From assembly GCF_963675165.1 (NCBI RefSeq), contig NC_087384.1:279001-343000 (forward strand): a DNA stretch of 64,000 nucleotides, read 5' to 3'. The notes under the pieces were generated by a model. The model saw only the letters and a program-made list of their open reading frames with translations, was not told where the DNA came from and did no database searches. Source of the DNA: Halichondria panicea (lineage: Eukaryota > Porifera > Demospongiae > Suberitida > Halichondriidae). The position numbers and the translations under genes are program-made. This document shows, piece by piece, positions 46,501 to 57,132 of the stretch. Every line of letters begins with the position of its first letter. Within the stretch, counting starts at the first letter, position 1.

Positions 46501-49500
46501 AGCTCAAATCTCTCAGCAGATCCCTCAAACGCAGCCATGGCTTGGTAAAGTGTGAGAGATTGCTTCTCCGGGTCCTTTGCTTGTCCATATCTACGAGTGG
46601 TACGATCACCAGACCCCAACCTGTGTACCACGAGAAGACAGAGAAGTTGAACAATGCAGTACATTCTGGGTAAAACTATTAGCTAAAAATGTTTGGTATA
46701 AAGAGTACAAATATTATGTGTGGGCCTATAAAAACAATGTAATCGAGCTTACCACTTCGGCTTAATTGTAGGAACAATTCTCGTACTCTTTCTGCTGACG
46801 AAATTCCTGCGAATCTGCCCACAAAAATATCATTATTTGAAATACAAGCAGCGTGCTGTATGTGTGTGTGTACTCATACAAGCAAGGTGTTGTATCTGTG
46901 TGTGTGTACTCACCTTCTTGACGTAGACAGTGGCCTGCCTCTTGTCAAACCTCTTGAACATAGCCCCAGGCACATATCCCTCACCACCATTATACCTGCA
47001 TGCACACAGACATACAAGTACAGTCATGTGCAGTTTTGCTATAGTTATAACCTTAAATGTACACATGTACATCAAATTGTAAGTTTTCTCACAAAACCAT
47101 TTTGGGAATGACTTCCAAGAACGTTTTGCCATGTTCATGCAGTTACATATCTCACTAATTGCTTAACTTCCTTAATTCATACAAGTGTGGGTTTCCATGG
47201 CACGGCTGTGTGTGTGGTGTGTGGTCAAGTTTCATTTGGCAAAGGAGGTGGTTTGATCATGCACACACATTGTTGAGAATGGGATGTTTTTGGCTGAAGC
47301 CTGTCAATGTGTGTACTCCTACAAGGCCACCTGTTGCATGAACTTTGACAGGGGGAGGGGGTTTGAGAGCTAGGACACGCAGCCATGCATGCAGCATTAT
47401 ACTTACTTCCTTTAGATAGGAAGGAGATTTTTTTTAATAGGATATGACCTTTGCTGTGTGTACGTAGACCGTGAGAGAACATCACTTGGACAGGGAGAGT
47501 ATAAACTCTTGGGTTTAAAAATATACCCCCTTACAGCACATGTCGGCTCAAATCTCATACACAATATTAATTCTTGGTTTTTAACGGGCGAGCATAAATT
47601 ATTAGCTTACTTAGTTATCAAAAGTATGCAAGTCAGTTTGTCATTATTGTCACTATTTCCTCACCTGACTAACCACCACCCGTCCACGTGTTTCTTAATC
47701 ACCTTCACGACAGCCCCTCGAACAAAACTGAGCTCATCTTCTCGAGAGGATTGGTATTTGGAGATACTAATGTACCGTGCCCCCTCTGCAATGGAGTATA
47801 ATAATGACGGACGGAAGTCACATGACATACAATATATCATCGTTGTTGTTATTTTATGCACATGCATTATTGAAGCTAGTCCCTTCCATATTGTCATGAT
47901 CATATCTTACAGACAAAGTCCAGGAAGGTAGTACTCACTACGGAGCAAACTCATTTGCTAAGAGTAAAGTCACCATTTGCTCCAGTAGGAAATTATTATA
48001 GTCATATGATATAGACCCTGTAGCAATTATGCCCCATCCCCCCCACACCACACACCCACACACTCCACACCACACTCACGTCTTTCTGGGGCTATAAGTC
48101 TCTCGTTCTCCTGTGCCTCGCTCTGAAGGTCCTCCGGGTCAACTGGCACAAGGAAAGAGGCAGGAGCCCACCCAATGGACCCGCCATTGTCCACCATCCA
48201 CCAACCTGTGAGGGGTGTGACAAGTGTGTAAAGTGTGTGAGGCTCGTATATATTAGGGCATGTTATTATTAGCTAGCAAATGAGATCAGAACCAGTAGCA
48301 ATGAGATAATATTGATAGTATGCACCAGTCAACCATTCCTCTAGAACACACAGTAGGCTGGTATCAAAGCCAACAGTGTTTACTAGCAAGGCACCTGAGA
48401 GGCTTCTGTGGGGAAGCAGCTGCATTTGTAAATTTTGCAATGCAAAAAGTCTTTGCTCAACCACATTCATTTACAGTTCTTAGCAGAGTACTCTGACATG
48501 TAGCTAATTCAATTGAGAATAATAAGATTATGGTCACGGTCTATCGACACCTCCCCCATAGCTAATTGGATAAGAATTCAAGTGTGTCTGCGAGCGAGAG
48601 TGGTATGTGTGTGTGGTGGGTGTACTCTTACCGCCGGGATCTTTCTTCATGACCTGAACTATTGCTCCCTCGGGGAAGCTGAACTTTGTCTTCTTGTCCG
48701 AGTAGTTGGCCACAGAGAGATAGGAGCGGAGAGACACGGGACCACTGATGGTTGAGTCCTCATCTGAAGGTGTGGTGTGATATTGAAATGCTATACCTTT
48801 GTTACTATACCTTTGTTATCATTATATGAAGTCTCACATGTGGCTACATATAGAACTTCTTTACTATAATGAAAACTCACTTGCAATAACACGGTTGCTT
48901 TTTTTGCCTTTACTCTTGTGCCTGCATTGACAAATTAACAGGTACATAATAATATTATATACTCATAATTCATCTTACAGCCAGCTGCAAGCAATGGAGC
49001 ATTCAACAAACACACGACTGTATAAGGTTTGATGCATCTACAGTAGTTAGCACTCCTTAATTGTGCCAAGCCAGCAGATGTTTGGCAATGAGATAGCCTT
49101 ATAAAGTAGATATTGAATAGTGTTATGAACTGTATCAAAGGTATGTGTGTGTATACACCACTGAATTGGTATGGTGAAGCAACCCAGTCAATTTGCAAAA
49201 CTTTGGGAGAGTTTTCCGGTATTCAATATTTACTAAGCAACAAATTTGCTATTATTATAATTACTTTGATTTAGGTGATCCTGGTACAGAGATGTCTGAT
49301 GCTTTCAAGGAGAAGAACTCGCTGACAAGATCACACTTGACAATGGAGGCAGGCAGTCCGGGAATCTCTTTGATATACGAACTGAGTAGCTTCTCGAACG
49401 ATCGATCATCGCTAATGGCTCTCTGTATACCAAATATAGTTTGCTTGAGGGGACAGTCTGGAATCACCCTCTCACTCTTCTTGAAATAGCCGGCCTCGAC

Positions 49501-50197
49501 AGGAAATCGAGCAATGATCTTTGACTGCAAAATGATAATAATCGTGTTAAGTGCAATTAGCAATCACTAAAAGTAATTGTTTGTCTTGCTAATAGCTTGT
49601 TTCCCACATGTCTAGATAAAGACTAAGCAAACAGTGATGGGAACCATTGTAACTTTATTCTAATGTCAATTTTATAGAACTTACTTGTAAGACAGCCATG
49701 TCCTTGAGTGTCCTGAACATCGTGTACTGGCTCTCGTCTGACAATGTCACCTCAATTGCATATTCCTTCTCCTGCAAACCAAAGAACACTAAAATATTAA
49801 TAGTTCTCCACCTACACACATGCTATAATAGAGTACCAGTAGGCGTATAGCAACAAGCTAGTGTTTTCCATAATACTATATGATACAGGATATCTATGTA
49901 TGGAAACCCCAGCTACCTAGACTATACAATAAGCTATATACTGTCTAGTGCAGCTTCACCCACAAACACAAATAAAGCAGGCAGCAGGCAAAAATGAAAC
50001 ATCCGAGAAACCTATGCAAACTAGAGCTACAAATGTTACAGTTATAGTCAACTACAAACAGCATGCAACTAGATCAAGCAGATACAGCACCATGACCATT
50101 TTCCCCTCACCTTTTTATTCTTGCGAGCTTCCTTGTCCTGGCCGAGCAGCTTGGCCTGCACCACGTATCTAACCTTGAGATCATCGACTGTAGACAT
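43554..50197 (-). CDS. PX and multi-SH3 adaptor (TKS/p47phox organiser family)
   Basis: This is a scaffold that binds phosphoinositides through PX and proline-rich partners through SH3 domains. In animals the family organises NADPH oxidases and invadopodia. It starts at 50197 with MSTVDDLKVRYVVQAKLLG. PX exons lie at 50112-50197, about 49684-49774 and about 49262-49525 (RFPVEAGYFKKSERVIPDCP, EFFSLKASDI). Five SH3 domains follow: about 48764-48080, 47788-46912, 46622-46140, 46090-45500 and 44928-44500. Each has an ALYDY-like strand and a GWW or VWYV core (for example KKHVDGWWLVRYNGGEGYVP). After a Ser-rich acidic linker, the last exon holds a short coiled coil (LAELERESAEAERNVEEARQ) and ends TGSP-stop at 43554. 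About sixteen exons. A genomic piece of it (47152-48851) has been copied to 59988-61751. Confidence 0.85.
44190..44370. repeat. C-rich imperfect satellite in an SH3 gene intron
   Basis: Repeated CACACCGCCCCCACACC and CCTCACAGAAGCCCCCACCC units, directly next to the exon near 44372. Confidence 0.85.
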
Positions 50198-50846
50198 CTT
50201 CTTGCACTTGTTCTTGAGATATTTGCTATGTAAGTATCTTGTAGCTTATCAGTTGATTTGTTGTTTATATTACTAGATTGAGCTTGAGAATTCAGCTTTA
50301 TATACAAATGGCGACATTCCACCGGAAGTGCCTCATTTCCCTTAAAATGGTCAAGGTCATAAAAAATTGTTATCTTGTGACATGACATTTCCCCTGAACC
50401 AAACCTGTCATATGCGGTAACCTTGACGACAAAGAATGAATCGCGCAAATGGACCATGAAAAACAGAACTACTCAAATTACAGTACGCTATAATGAAATT
50501 GGAACATAGAAATAATTAACTAAAAAGCATCACATGATCACATGGTAATAGTTGTAGTTCTTGAGTCTTGACCAGACGATGCAGACGGTCCATTCTGCAG
50601 AGAAGAATGCATTTTGCAAGCAATATAATAACTTTGGTGTTTTCCCAGGGCCCACTTTCAGTCTCAGTTATTACAATGAGAAATGCCACTAATTAAACTA
50701 TCTCACGAACCCTATCAATAATGCACAAATGCACTTTAGATTAATGTACGCACTATTTCCCACCAATTACCCGCCAATTGCCTACAAATGGCAAACACTC
50801 AATAACACATTAACACAATCACACGATAAAAAAGGAACCCATAACA

Positions 50847-52745
50847 TTAGCTCACGGTAATGGTCAGAGAGGTAGATTGCTGTTGAGGTACGTTAGCTCC
50901 CTCTCCTTTAGTAGTGGAGGAGACGCCGTTGGACTGGTTTCCTTTCGCTGGAGGGGGCTCTTTTTTTGCACGAGTTTTAGCCGCCCTGACTTGTCGTGTG
51001 CTTCTCTCCTCCAGTACGAGCCTGTCCCTAGGGTAGGATACAAAGCCAGGGAGAGTGTTGAACATGTGACAGAGCTCAGAGTGCTCAAGGTTGAATATCA
51101 TGTTTGGAGTGAGCTTGACAAAATTAAGCAAATCGTTTTTATCTGAACAGAGGTGAGTCAAGGAGATTGCATTGCACGTAATAGAGTAGCCCAAGGGTTA
51201 AGTGCTCTGATACACATAATAGAGTAGCTCAAGGGTTAAGTGCTCTGATACACACGGCATTGTATGCAACAACAGCAGCCATCAGAAGTGACGCTAACTA
51301 TATTAGATCGAGATTGATTGTGGAAGTGCATAATTTTGCTTTTTAGAATCCAAACAGCAATATACAACTTAATTTAGTATAAAAGTACAACTTTTCACGG
51401 AAAAACATCGGATAAGGACAAAAACCTAGGGCATCTGTGTTCATGAAAATACGATAACGGAAATGTCGACACAGGAATTTATCATTGAACAGCAACACCT
51501 GTATGATGAGACATTCCTTAATGAATCCACTCAAGTGTTTATACTTAGAAATCGTGACAACAGTGAAACAGGTATTAACAACACAACCAGTTCACATACT
51601 GAAAATCAATAAATATAAACAATAAACCATCTACGAGAGGGGGGGGGGGGCAACCGCATGCGTGTACGTAACTAAGGGTATTCATTTTTAATCATTACAA
51701 TAACTATTTTTATGATGAGTTAAGGGTATTAACAGGAGGGTATTAAGATATACTTGATATACTCTTGGTATTAATAAACACATATGCATGTGTACTCAAG
51801 GATACAAGCATAGCCAGTGATGATTCCAGCCAAGTTAGCAATGATTGAGATCTGCTCCGTTGTTACCACCTGAATCACGAGCAATATCACGAGGGGGTAC
51901 AAACCACGGGGTACGTAACCACAGCAATTATGGGATATTTTCTCTTTATTCACGGTCACACTCAGGGCTAATATTAACACACCAAACAGTATACCAGAAT
52001 AACCGCTAATACAGTCGTCCAGGACTGGAGGATAGAAAAAGGAAATAAAGAACTCCAACAGCATTTGAATGACGGCACATGAAGTTCCAAATATCATCAT
52101 TACGTTAAAGAGATAATAACTTCCTAAATTTCTCTCGATGGTTTTGGAGAAAGAGCTCAGGAAGACGATGTTTAATAACATGTGTGGGAGGGAGGAATGG
52201 AAATGGCTGTACGTGAAGAGACGATACACTGGGGGACGAAAAGATTAGTATAATGTAACCAACACCGGAGATTACTTACAAACAAATATCAAATATAGAT
52301 GTCAACAAGTACTGAGGCTAATTAAATTCTATTTCAAAATCAACAGAACCCTCCTGCCGTGTGGGAAATGTTTTGGCATACGAAGTCCCATTAAATGTTT
52401 AATGTAAGTAATACCATTGATCTTGTAGTCTTACGAGTTCGAATACTTAGTTAAACATTGCTGACCTTGCATTTTCTCAGTCACACCCCTAGTGCTCAAG
52501 CACATTGATTTAATGTCCAAGAATGACAGCATGGCAATCATCTGCATTGCTATTAGAAACATCACGGTACAAAATGTAACAAGAGTGAAGGATTGTGCCC
52601 ATTCCACGACTCTTTGGGGGGACAACACGACAAATCTCATGAGCTTTTTGAGAAGCCCCACACATTTTCCTCCAAGTGCCTGGGCCGGTTGTACTGGCCC
52701 GCACTCCAACTGCAGGGCGCTCTGTGTACAGTCGAGATCCTTCAT
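50847..52745 (-). CDS. Rhomboid-like multi-pass membrane protein, catalytic His apparently lost
   Basis: Exon 1 (about 52470-52745) starts MKDLDCTQSALQLECG and contains a hydrophobic segment FTLVTFCTVMFLIAMQMIAM. Exon 2 (about 51784-52229) begins YRLFTYSHFHSSLPHMLLN, the usual rhomboid loop 1 and TM2 region, then LSSFSKTIERNLGS, then GYSGILFGVLILAL, which holds the GxSG serine. Its last membrane segment reads SIIANLAGIITGYAC, where active rhomboids have His before LAG or LGG; here it is Asn. Exon 3 (50847 to about 51140) is a basic, Gln-rich cytosolic tail ending LTITVS-stop; a donor at GTGAGC would allow an alternative short last exon near 50600. It may be a pseudoprotease. Exon edges are uncertain, and a possible extra exon at about 51343-51534 is unresolved. 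Confidence 0.7.
51178..51256. repeat. 40-base tandem duplication
   Basis: AATAGAGTAGCCCAAGGGTT plus AAGTGCTCTGATACACA occurs twice in a rhomboid-like gene intron. Confidence 0.85.
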
Positions 52746-52965
52746 AGAGCTTTCAGTGAGTTAGAAGACAGAACAGTACAGAGGTACAAGGTATGTGTAG
52801 AGCTTCTTGGGCTGGTAAAGGGTCGTTCTTGGATAATGATTGGATCAGTAAACGTAAACATAGCCACGTGGCCTAGGCTAGGTTATATGAAATTGACGAC
52901 CCATACCAGTCAAACAAGGAAACGGAAGAGCTGTTGATGTTGTTGTGCAGCATTAGCATTGCAGC
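52746..52965. promoter_or_regulatory. Divergent promoter gap (rhomboid-like / GPN3)
   Basis: 220 bases separate the two ATGs. No TATA box is obvious; it contains GCCACGTGGCC-like sequence (TAGCCACGTGGCCTAGGC near 52861), an E-box palindrome. A shared promoter is likely. Confidence 0.4.
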
Positions 52966-55501
52966 ATGAAGTATGGACAGATAGTAATGGGTCCTGCAGG
53001 GAGTGGAAAGGTGATTACCTGTTGAGCATAAAGAATGGCTATTGAGAGTTTCCCACACCCACACCACACACACACCCACACACACACAGTCCACTTACTG
53101 CAGCACTGTTGTCAAGCACTGTCATGCCTCGAGGAGAGCAGTGTATGTGGTCAACCTGGACCCAGCTGCAGAGCACTTTGATTATCCAGTGCATGTTGGT
53201 GAGAATAGTGCAGAAATATTACCTTAATAGCTAAATTTGGTGAATCATGCACTTTTCAACCATTTATACTAGCACTGTCTTCTGCATACTTATTTACTAC
53301 AATATTGTTTTCAGATGTCCGTGAGCTGATTCATATCGACGATGTGATGGAGGATGAGGATATTAAACTAGGACCAAACGGAGGACTAATTTTCTGTTTA
53401 GAGTGAGCCACAATCTCTTTATTGCCCGTTCTAGATTTGTGTCACTCCATAGCTTAGTGGATTGGCTTCATATTTTACGTGCTTTAGTACCTCACAAGTT
53501 AAAGCAATAGTTGCTCAAAGTGTAAGAACTATGTTTCCTTGCACTTGACAAATGTAGGAAACAGACTTTTTATGGTAGCAGAAAGAGTACCCAAACCATT
53601 GATTAATTGAACATCTTTCAACAGCCATAACTTTAGTACTGTTGATCCAATGTTAAAAATATTAGGATTTTCTGAAAGCTTAGAAAGAGACCTTTCAAAT
53701 GATATCATCAAATTCCATATTTGAGAGATAAAAGTATTTACCAATTTGGCTGTACCATGGATTATAGCCCATGGTCTAAGGCCGAAAAATAACAAATTGG
53801 AGCCCCAATGAATTTTGGATTGAAACACATTATTTGAAAGGTCTCTTTCTAGGCTTTCAGAAAATCAAAAAAGTTTTGACATTGGATTAACGATACCAAA
53901 GTTATGGCTGTTGAAACTGTTTAAATACCTCCCCCCCTGTTTCAATGGTTTGGAGACTGTTTCAACTTGAATTCTATGGATTCAATTTTAAAAATATGAT
54001 TGTTAGCTTCCTACACTTACTTGTCTTTAAATATTCTAACGTGTAAGAAATAGTTACTGTGTTGGTTCCTTTTGTGATGAAAGTGTCCGTTCCAAAATCC
54101 AAATTTAGGTACCTGGTTCAGAATCTGGACTGGTTACAGGAGCAGATAGGTGACGGAGGAGATGATGACTACTATATATTCGACTGCCCAGGTTTGTCAT
54201 GATTTGTCGATAGTTTCCAGTCCAAGACAGTTTCCAGAGAATAAGGTATTATCCACACTCTTCCATTCATTGTGCGTACCAGTCATATCACTAGTCTCGA
54301 TCCCAGGCTGTAAGAAGGCTAATCAAATCACTAGCCTCGATCCCAGGCCGTAAGAAGGCTAATCATATCACTAGCCTCGATCCCAGGCCGTAAGAAGGCT
54401 AATCATATCACTAGCCTCGATCCCAGGCCGTAAGAAGGCTAATCATATCACTAATCCCCCACCCACTCGTACAGGCCAGATTGAACTGTACACTCATCTT
54501 CCTGTGATGAAGCAAATTGTTGACAGACTTCAGAAATGGGATTTCCGACTGTGTGGAGTGTTTCTCCTAGACTCGCAATTTCTCATAGAAGCGAGTAAAT
54601 TCTTTGCTGGATCGATGACAGCTTTGTCGGCCATGGTAACCTTGGAGTTGCCCCATGTCAATGTACTCTCTAAGATGGATCTGCTAGACGAGAACGATCG
54701 CAAAGAAGTGGATAGGTGAGCCTCTTTTTATAGTCATGCTCTGTTTAGCCAGACAATCACTTGATTAGACAAAAATTACTTCCAGTGAAAGGTTAAAAGT
54801 TTAAGTTTTTTGTACTTGTAACACTGCATTCTAAACCAACTTGCAGGTATCTCGACCCAGACCCAACCTCTCTCCTTGCTGACCTCAACACTTCCATGAG
54901 CAAGAAATACCACAAGTTGAACAAGGCCATCGCAACAATAGTAAGCATATGATTGTGTGTGTGTGTGTGCGCGTGTGGTGCATCACTATCACTGAGCTGT
55001 GTGTGTGTGTGGGTGTGTGGTGCATCACTATCGTCAACAGCTACAGTTTAAGATACAATCTTACCCACCCACACACCACCCACACACACACACACACACA
55101 CCCACACAGCTCAGTGACTACGGACTGGTGCAGTTCATGCCTCTGGACATCAACGATGAGGACAACATTGGAAACATCCTCCTCTATGTAGACAGTGCCA
55201 TACAGTACGGAGAAGACCTAGAGGTGCACGTACCAAAGGTAATTAACTGTGGACATATGTACACTAATAGGAAATGTTCCAGTCTGCCTGAATGCTTTAG
55301 TACGTGCACTCAAGGAGTGTACAACTATCACTGCTTTGCTTTTCTATATGTGCATGCTCTTAGTGAAGCTATAGCTTTATATTAGCCTAGTCACCACGCC
55401 CACTTCCTCTCCTTGTAATTAGGTACATGATATAATAATAATGAGTTATTTTTTTCCATCTACTGCAGCTTGAAGCTGACGATGATGGTGATGACACATG
55501 A
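52966..55501 (+). CDS. GPN3: GPN-loop GTPase 3
   Basis: This is a small GTPase required with GPN1/2 for nuclear import and assembly of RNA polymerase II. It starts [15 protein letters not shown] at 52966, with the P-loop split by an intron before [25 protein letters not shown] follows, then the family-defining GPN loop in [12 protein letters not shown], the switch motif [20 protein letters not shown], the base-recognition [14 protein letters not shown], and the C-terminal [14 protein letters not shown]. It ends DDGDDT-stop at 55501. Eight exons: 52966-53010, 53091-53198, about 53314-53404, about 54109-54192, about 54474-54714, about 54847-54940, about 55110-55240 and about 55470-55501. The order and motifs match GPN3 rather than GPN1 or GPN2. 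Confidence 0.95.
53614..53920. mobile_element. Foldback MITE, family 1 (complete copy in GPN3 intron)
   Basis: TTCAACAGCCATAACTTTAG...GAAAGCTTAGAAAGAGACCT at the left is matched inverted by AGGTCTCTTTCTAGGCTTTC...AAAGTTATGGCTGTTGAA at the right. Arms are about 85 bases. The centre has CCATGGATTATAGCCCATGG and GGCCGAAAAATAACAAATT as in the 8587 copy. Confidence 0.8.
54287..54452. repeat. 40-base tandem repeat, four copies, built from a family 2 TIR tip
   Basis: The unit is ATCACTAGCCTCGATCCCAG plus GCCGTAAGAAGGCTAATCAT. The CTAGCCTCGATCCCAGGCC core equals the tip of the TIR element at 28063. It lies in a GPN3 intron about 20 bases before the next exon. Confidence 0.85.
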
Positions 55502-55696
55502 ACTAGCTGCATGGTCATCTGAACTGCAAATCATTTTGTTCCTAACAGTACTAATCATAACTTGTATAAAATAATTAATTATTATGAGCAAATAAATACA
55601 AACGCATGTACACAACGATATAATACGATTCATCACTTTCTTGTATACACTTATACGAACAGTTCATTAATTTATCCTGTATAAATTTGTCAATTG

Positions 55697-56830
55697 TTAT
55701 TCCTCAAAATGACTGCAAATTGTATTTTCATTATTGGTAACCCGATGACTTCTCTTTCCATCATCACTCTCAACAATAGTCCTGCAAACATTTTCAATCC
55801 CAGCTTTACCGTATTTCTTGTGAATTCTCTTGAGATCCTTGTAACCTAGTCCACTGGAGGCAATCTTATCAGCCATGTATCTAGTGATCGGCAACTTGGA
55901 GCTCAACCCAGGAAGGTCAGAGTACAAACGACTGTTCATAGTGTTCATTAATACGGCCTTTGCCTCAAAGAATTTCATAACAGCAAAAGCTGAGCCAGCC
56001 GTGCTTGCTTGAGACAGTAATAAATTTGGAGGTAGCTTGGATGGCGAATCAAAGATAATTCTTGATAATGCATCGACATCGTTTACAGCATTATGGGCTT
56101 GAAATGGTTCTCCAAACATTGTTTTGTAGATATTACTTAAACTAGCGCTTCTTGGTGAGTTAGCATCCATTGAACTCGAAGTGAGGCTACCTTTTAAAAA
56201 CGGATAGGAGTCTGCAAAACATATTCCTAATCGGTCCAATTTGTCTCCTGAGATGCCAAATTGTTGGAAGCTATTGCACAAGACAGGAACATCGAACACT
56301 TTTGAGCAGTAGCCAATCAGAACAGTGTGTTTGGCTAGCGTAGACAGTTCACTTAGGTGATGGTAAAATGCTGTAATTCCTTCTCTATATGTGAGGGCCT
56401 TCACACATTTGCCGTAGTGGGTTAGATATCGATCGTTGCCGGCATATTTTACCACAATACCTGTAACTAAACTTGCTCCAGGGTCTATGGAAATGTTTGG
56501 AATGATGTATGTAGACCACAATGATCTCTCATGGTTGCTTATCCTCTTCGCTGCAATCTGACATATTTCAGAGTTCGTTTTCAATCCAGTAGTCTCCAAG
56601 TCAAACACCACAAACTGACAACTGTCTTGGTCAAAGTTTGGCAGAGAAGTAGCCAATATCTCCTTAGGACGCTTCAACACAGGAGGTGCTTCAACGGTGG
56701 ATAGTGTGGGAAGAGTGGGTAAAGGGTCGACATCATCCAGCCGCTGTGAGCTTGGAGCCGTCTTAAGCTTGGTCTTTATTGTAGCTCTAGGAGCCCAAAA
56801 TGAGTAGTTAGCACAGAGGATTCTTTTCAT
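55697..56830 (-). CDS. DEDDh 3'-5' exonuclease-like protein, intronless
   Basis: 377 residues in one exon. Exo I motif FVVFDLETTGL (Asp77, Glu79), Exo II around SKVFDVPVLCNSF and Exo III AHNAVNDVDALSRI (His and Asp) make a DEDDh nuclease of the RNase T / DNA polymerase epsilon-subunit / TREX fold, able in principle to degrade DNA or RNA from the 3' end. The N-terminus is basic and low in acid residues up to about 30, so a mitochondrial or nuclear signal is possible. A C-terminal helical extension (ASSGLGYKDLKRIHKKYGKA) follows. It starts at 56830 and ends CSHFEE-stop at 55697. It is not a close match to TREX1/2 in motif spacing, so I give no symbol. It lies tail-to-tail with GPN3 (195 bases). 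Confidence 0.82.
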   Translation of the reverse strand: MKRILCANYSFWAPRATIKTKLKTAPSSQRLDDVDPLPTLPTLSTVEAPPVLKRPKEILATSLPNFDQDSCQFVVFDLETTGLKTNSEICQIAAKRISNHERSLWSTYIIPNISIDPGASLVTGIVVKYAGNDRYLTHYGKCVKALTYREGITAFYHHLSELSTLAKHTVLIGYCSKVFDVPVLCNSFQQFGISGDKLDRLGICFADSYPFLKGSLTSSSMDANSPRSASLSNIYKTMFGEPFQAHNAVNDVDALSRIIFDSPSKLPPNLLLSQASTAGSAFAVMKFFEAKAVLMNTMNSRLYSDLPGLSSKLPITRYMADKIASSGLGYKDLKRIHKKYGKAGIENVCRTIVESDDGKRSHRVTNNENTICSHFEE

Positions 56831-57132
56831 CTTTCAAAATGCCCACATGGCCATGGGACTTTCCCTTATTGCAGCCATACAAGCCAGGGAATTTCCCTAA
56901 TCTCGCAAACCACGCCCCTTAATTCAGCTCTTGGAGCTGCCCCTACCATCATCTACATGTACAGTCTCATTTATAATGTCACTTGTCTTCAAAGCTATGT
57001 GGACTGGTGATAATTGTTGTAGGAAAAAGCTTCGAACAAGCATTAATAATGAATAATATTGTTATGAATAGGAATGCCAGACACAATTAACAATAATATG
57101 AAACACAAAGAATCGTGTGGAGATGTATAAAG
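56831..57132. other. Intergenic gap
   Basis: About 300 bases between the exonuclease start and the stop of the modular gene. AT-rich to the right; I see no gene or repeat in it. Confidence 0.6.

Noticed and set aside
51343-51534. Possible extra exon of the rhomboid-like gene (63-codon ORF)
   Set aside because: Open frame and AG/GT sites exist, but no recognisable similarity; left out of the gene model as undecided.
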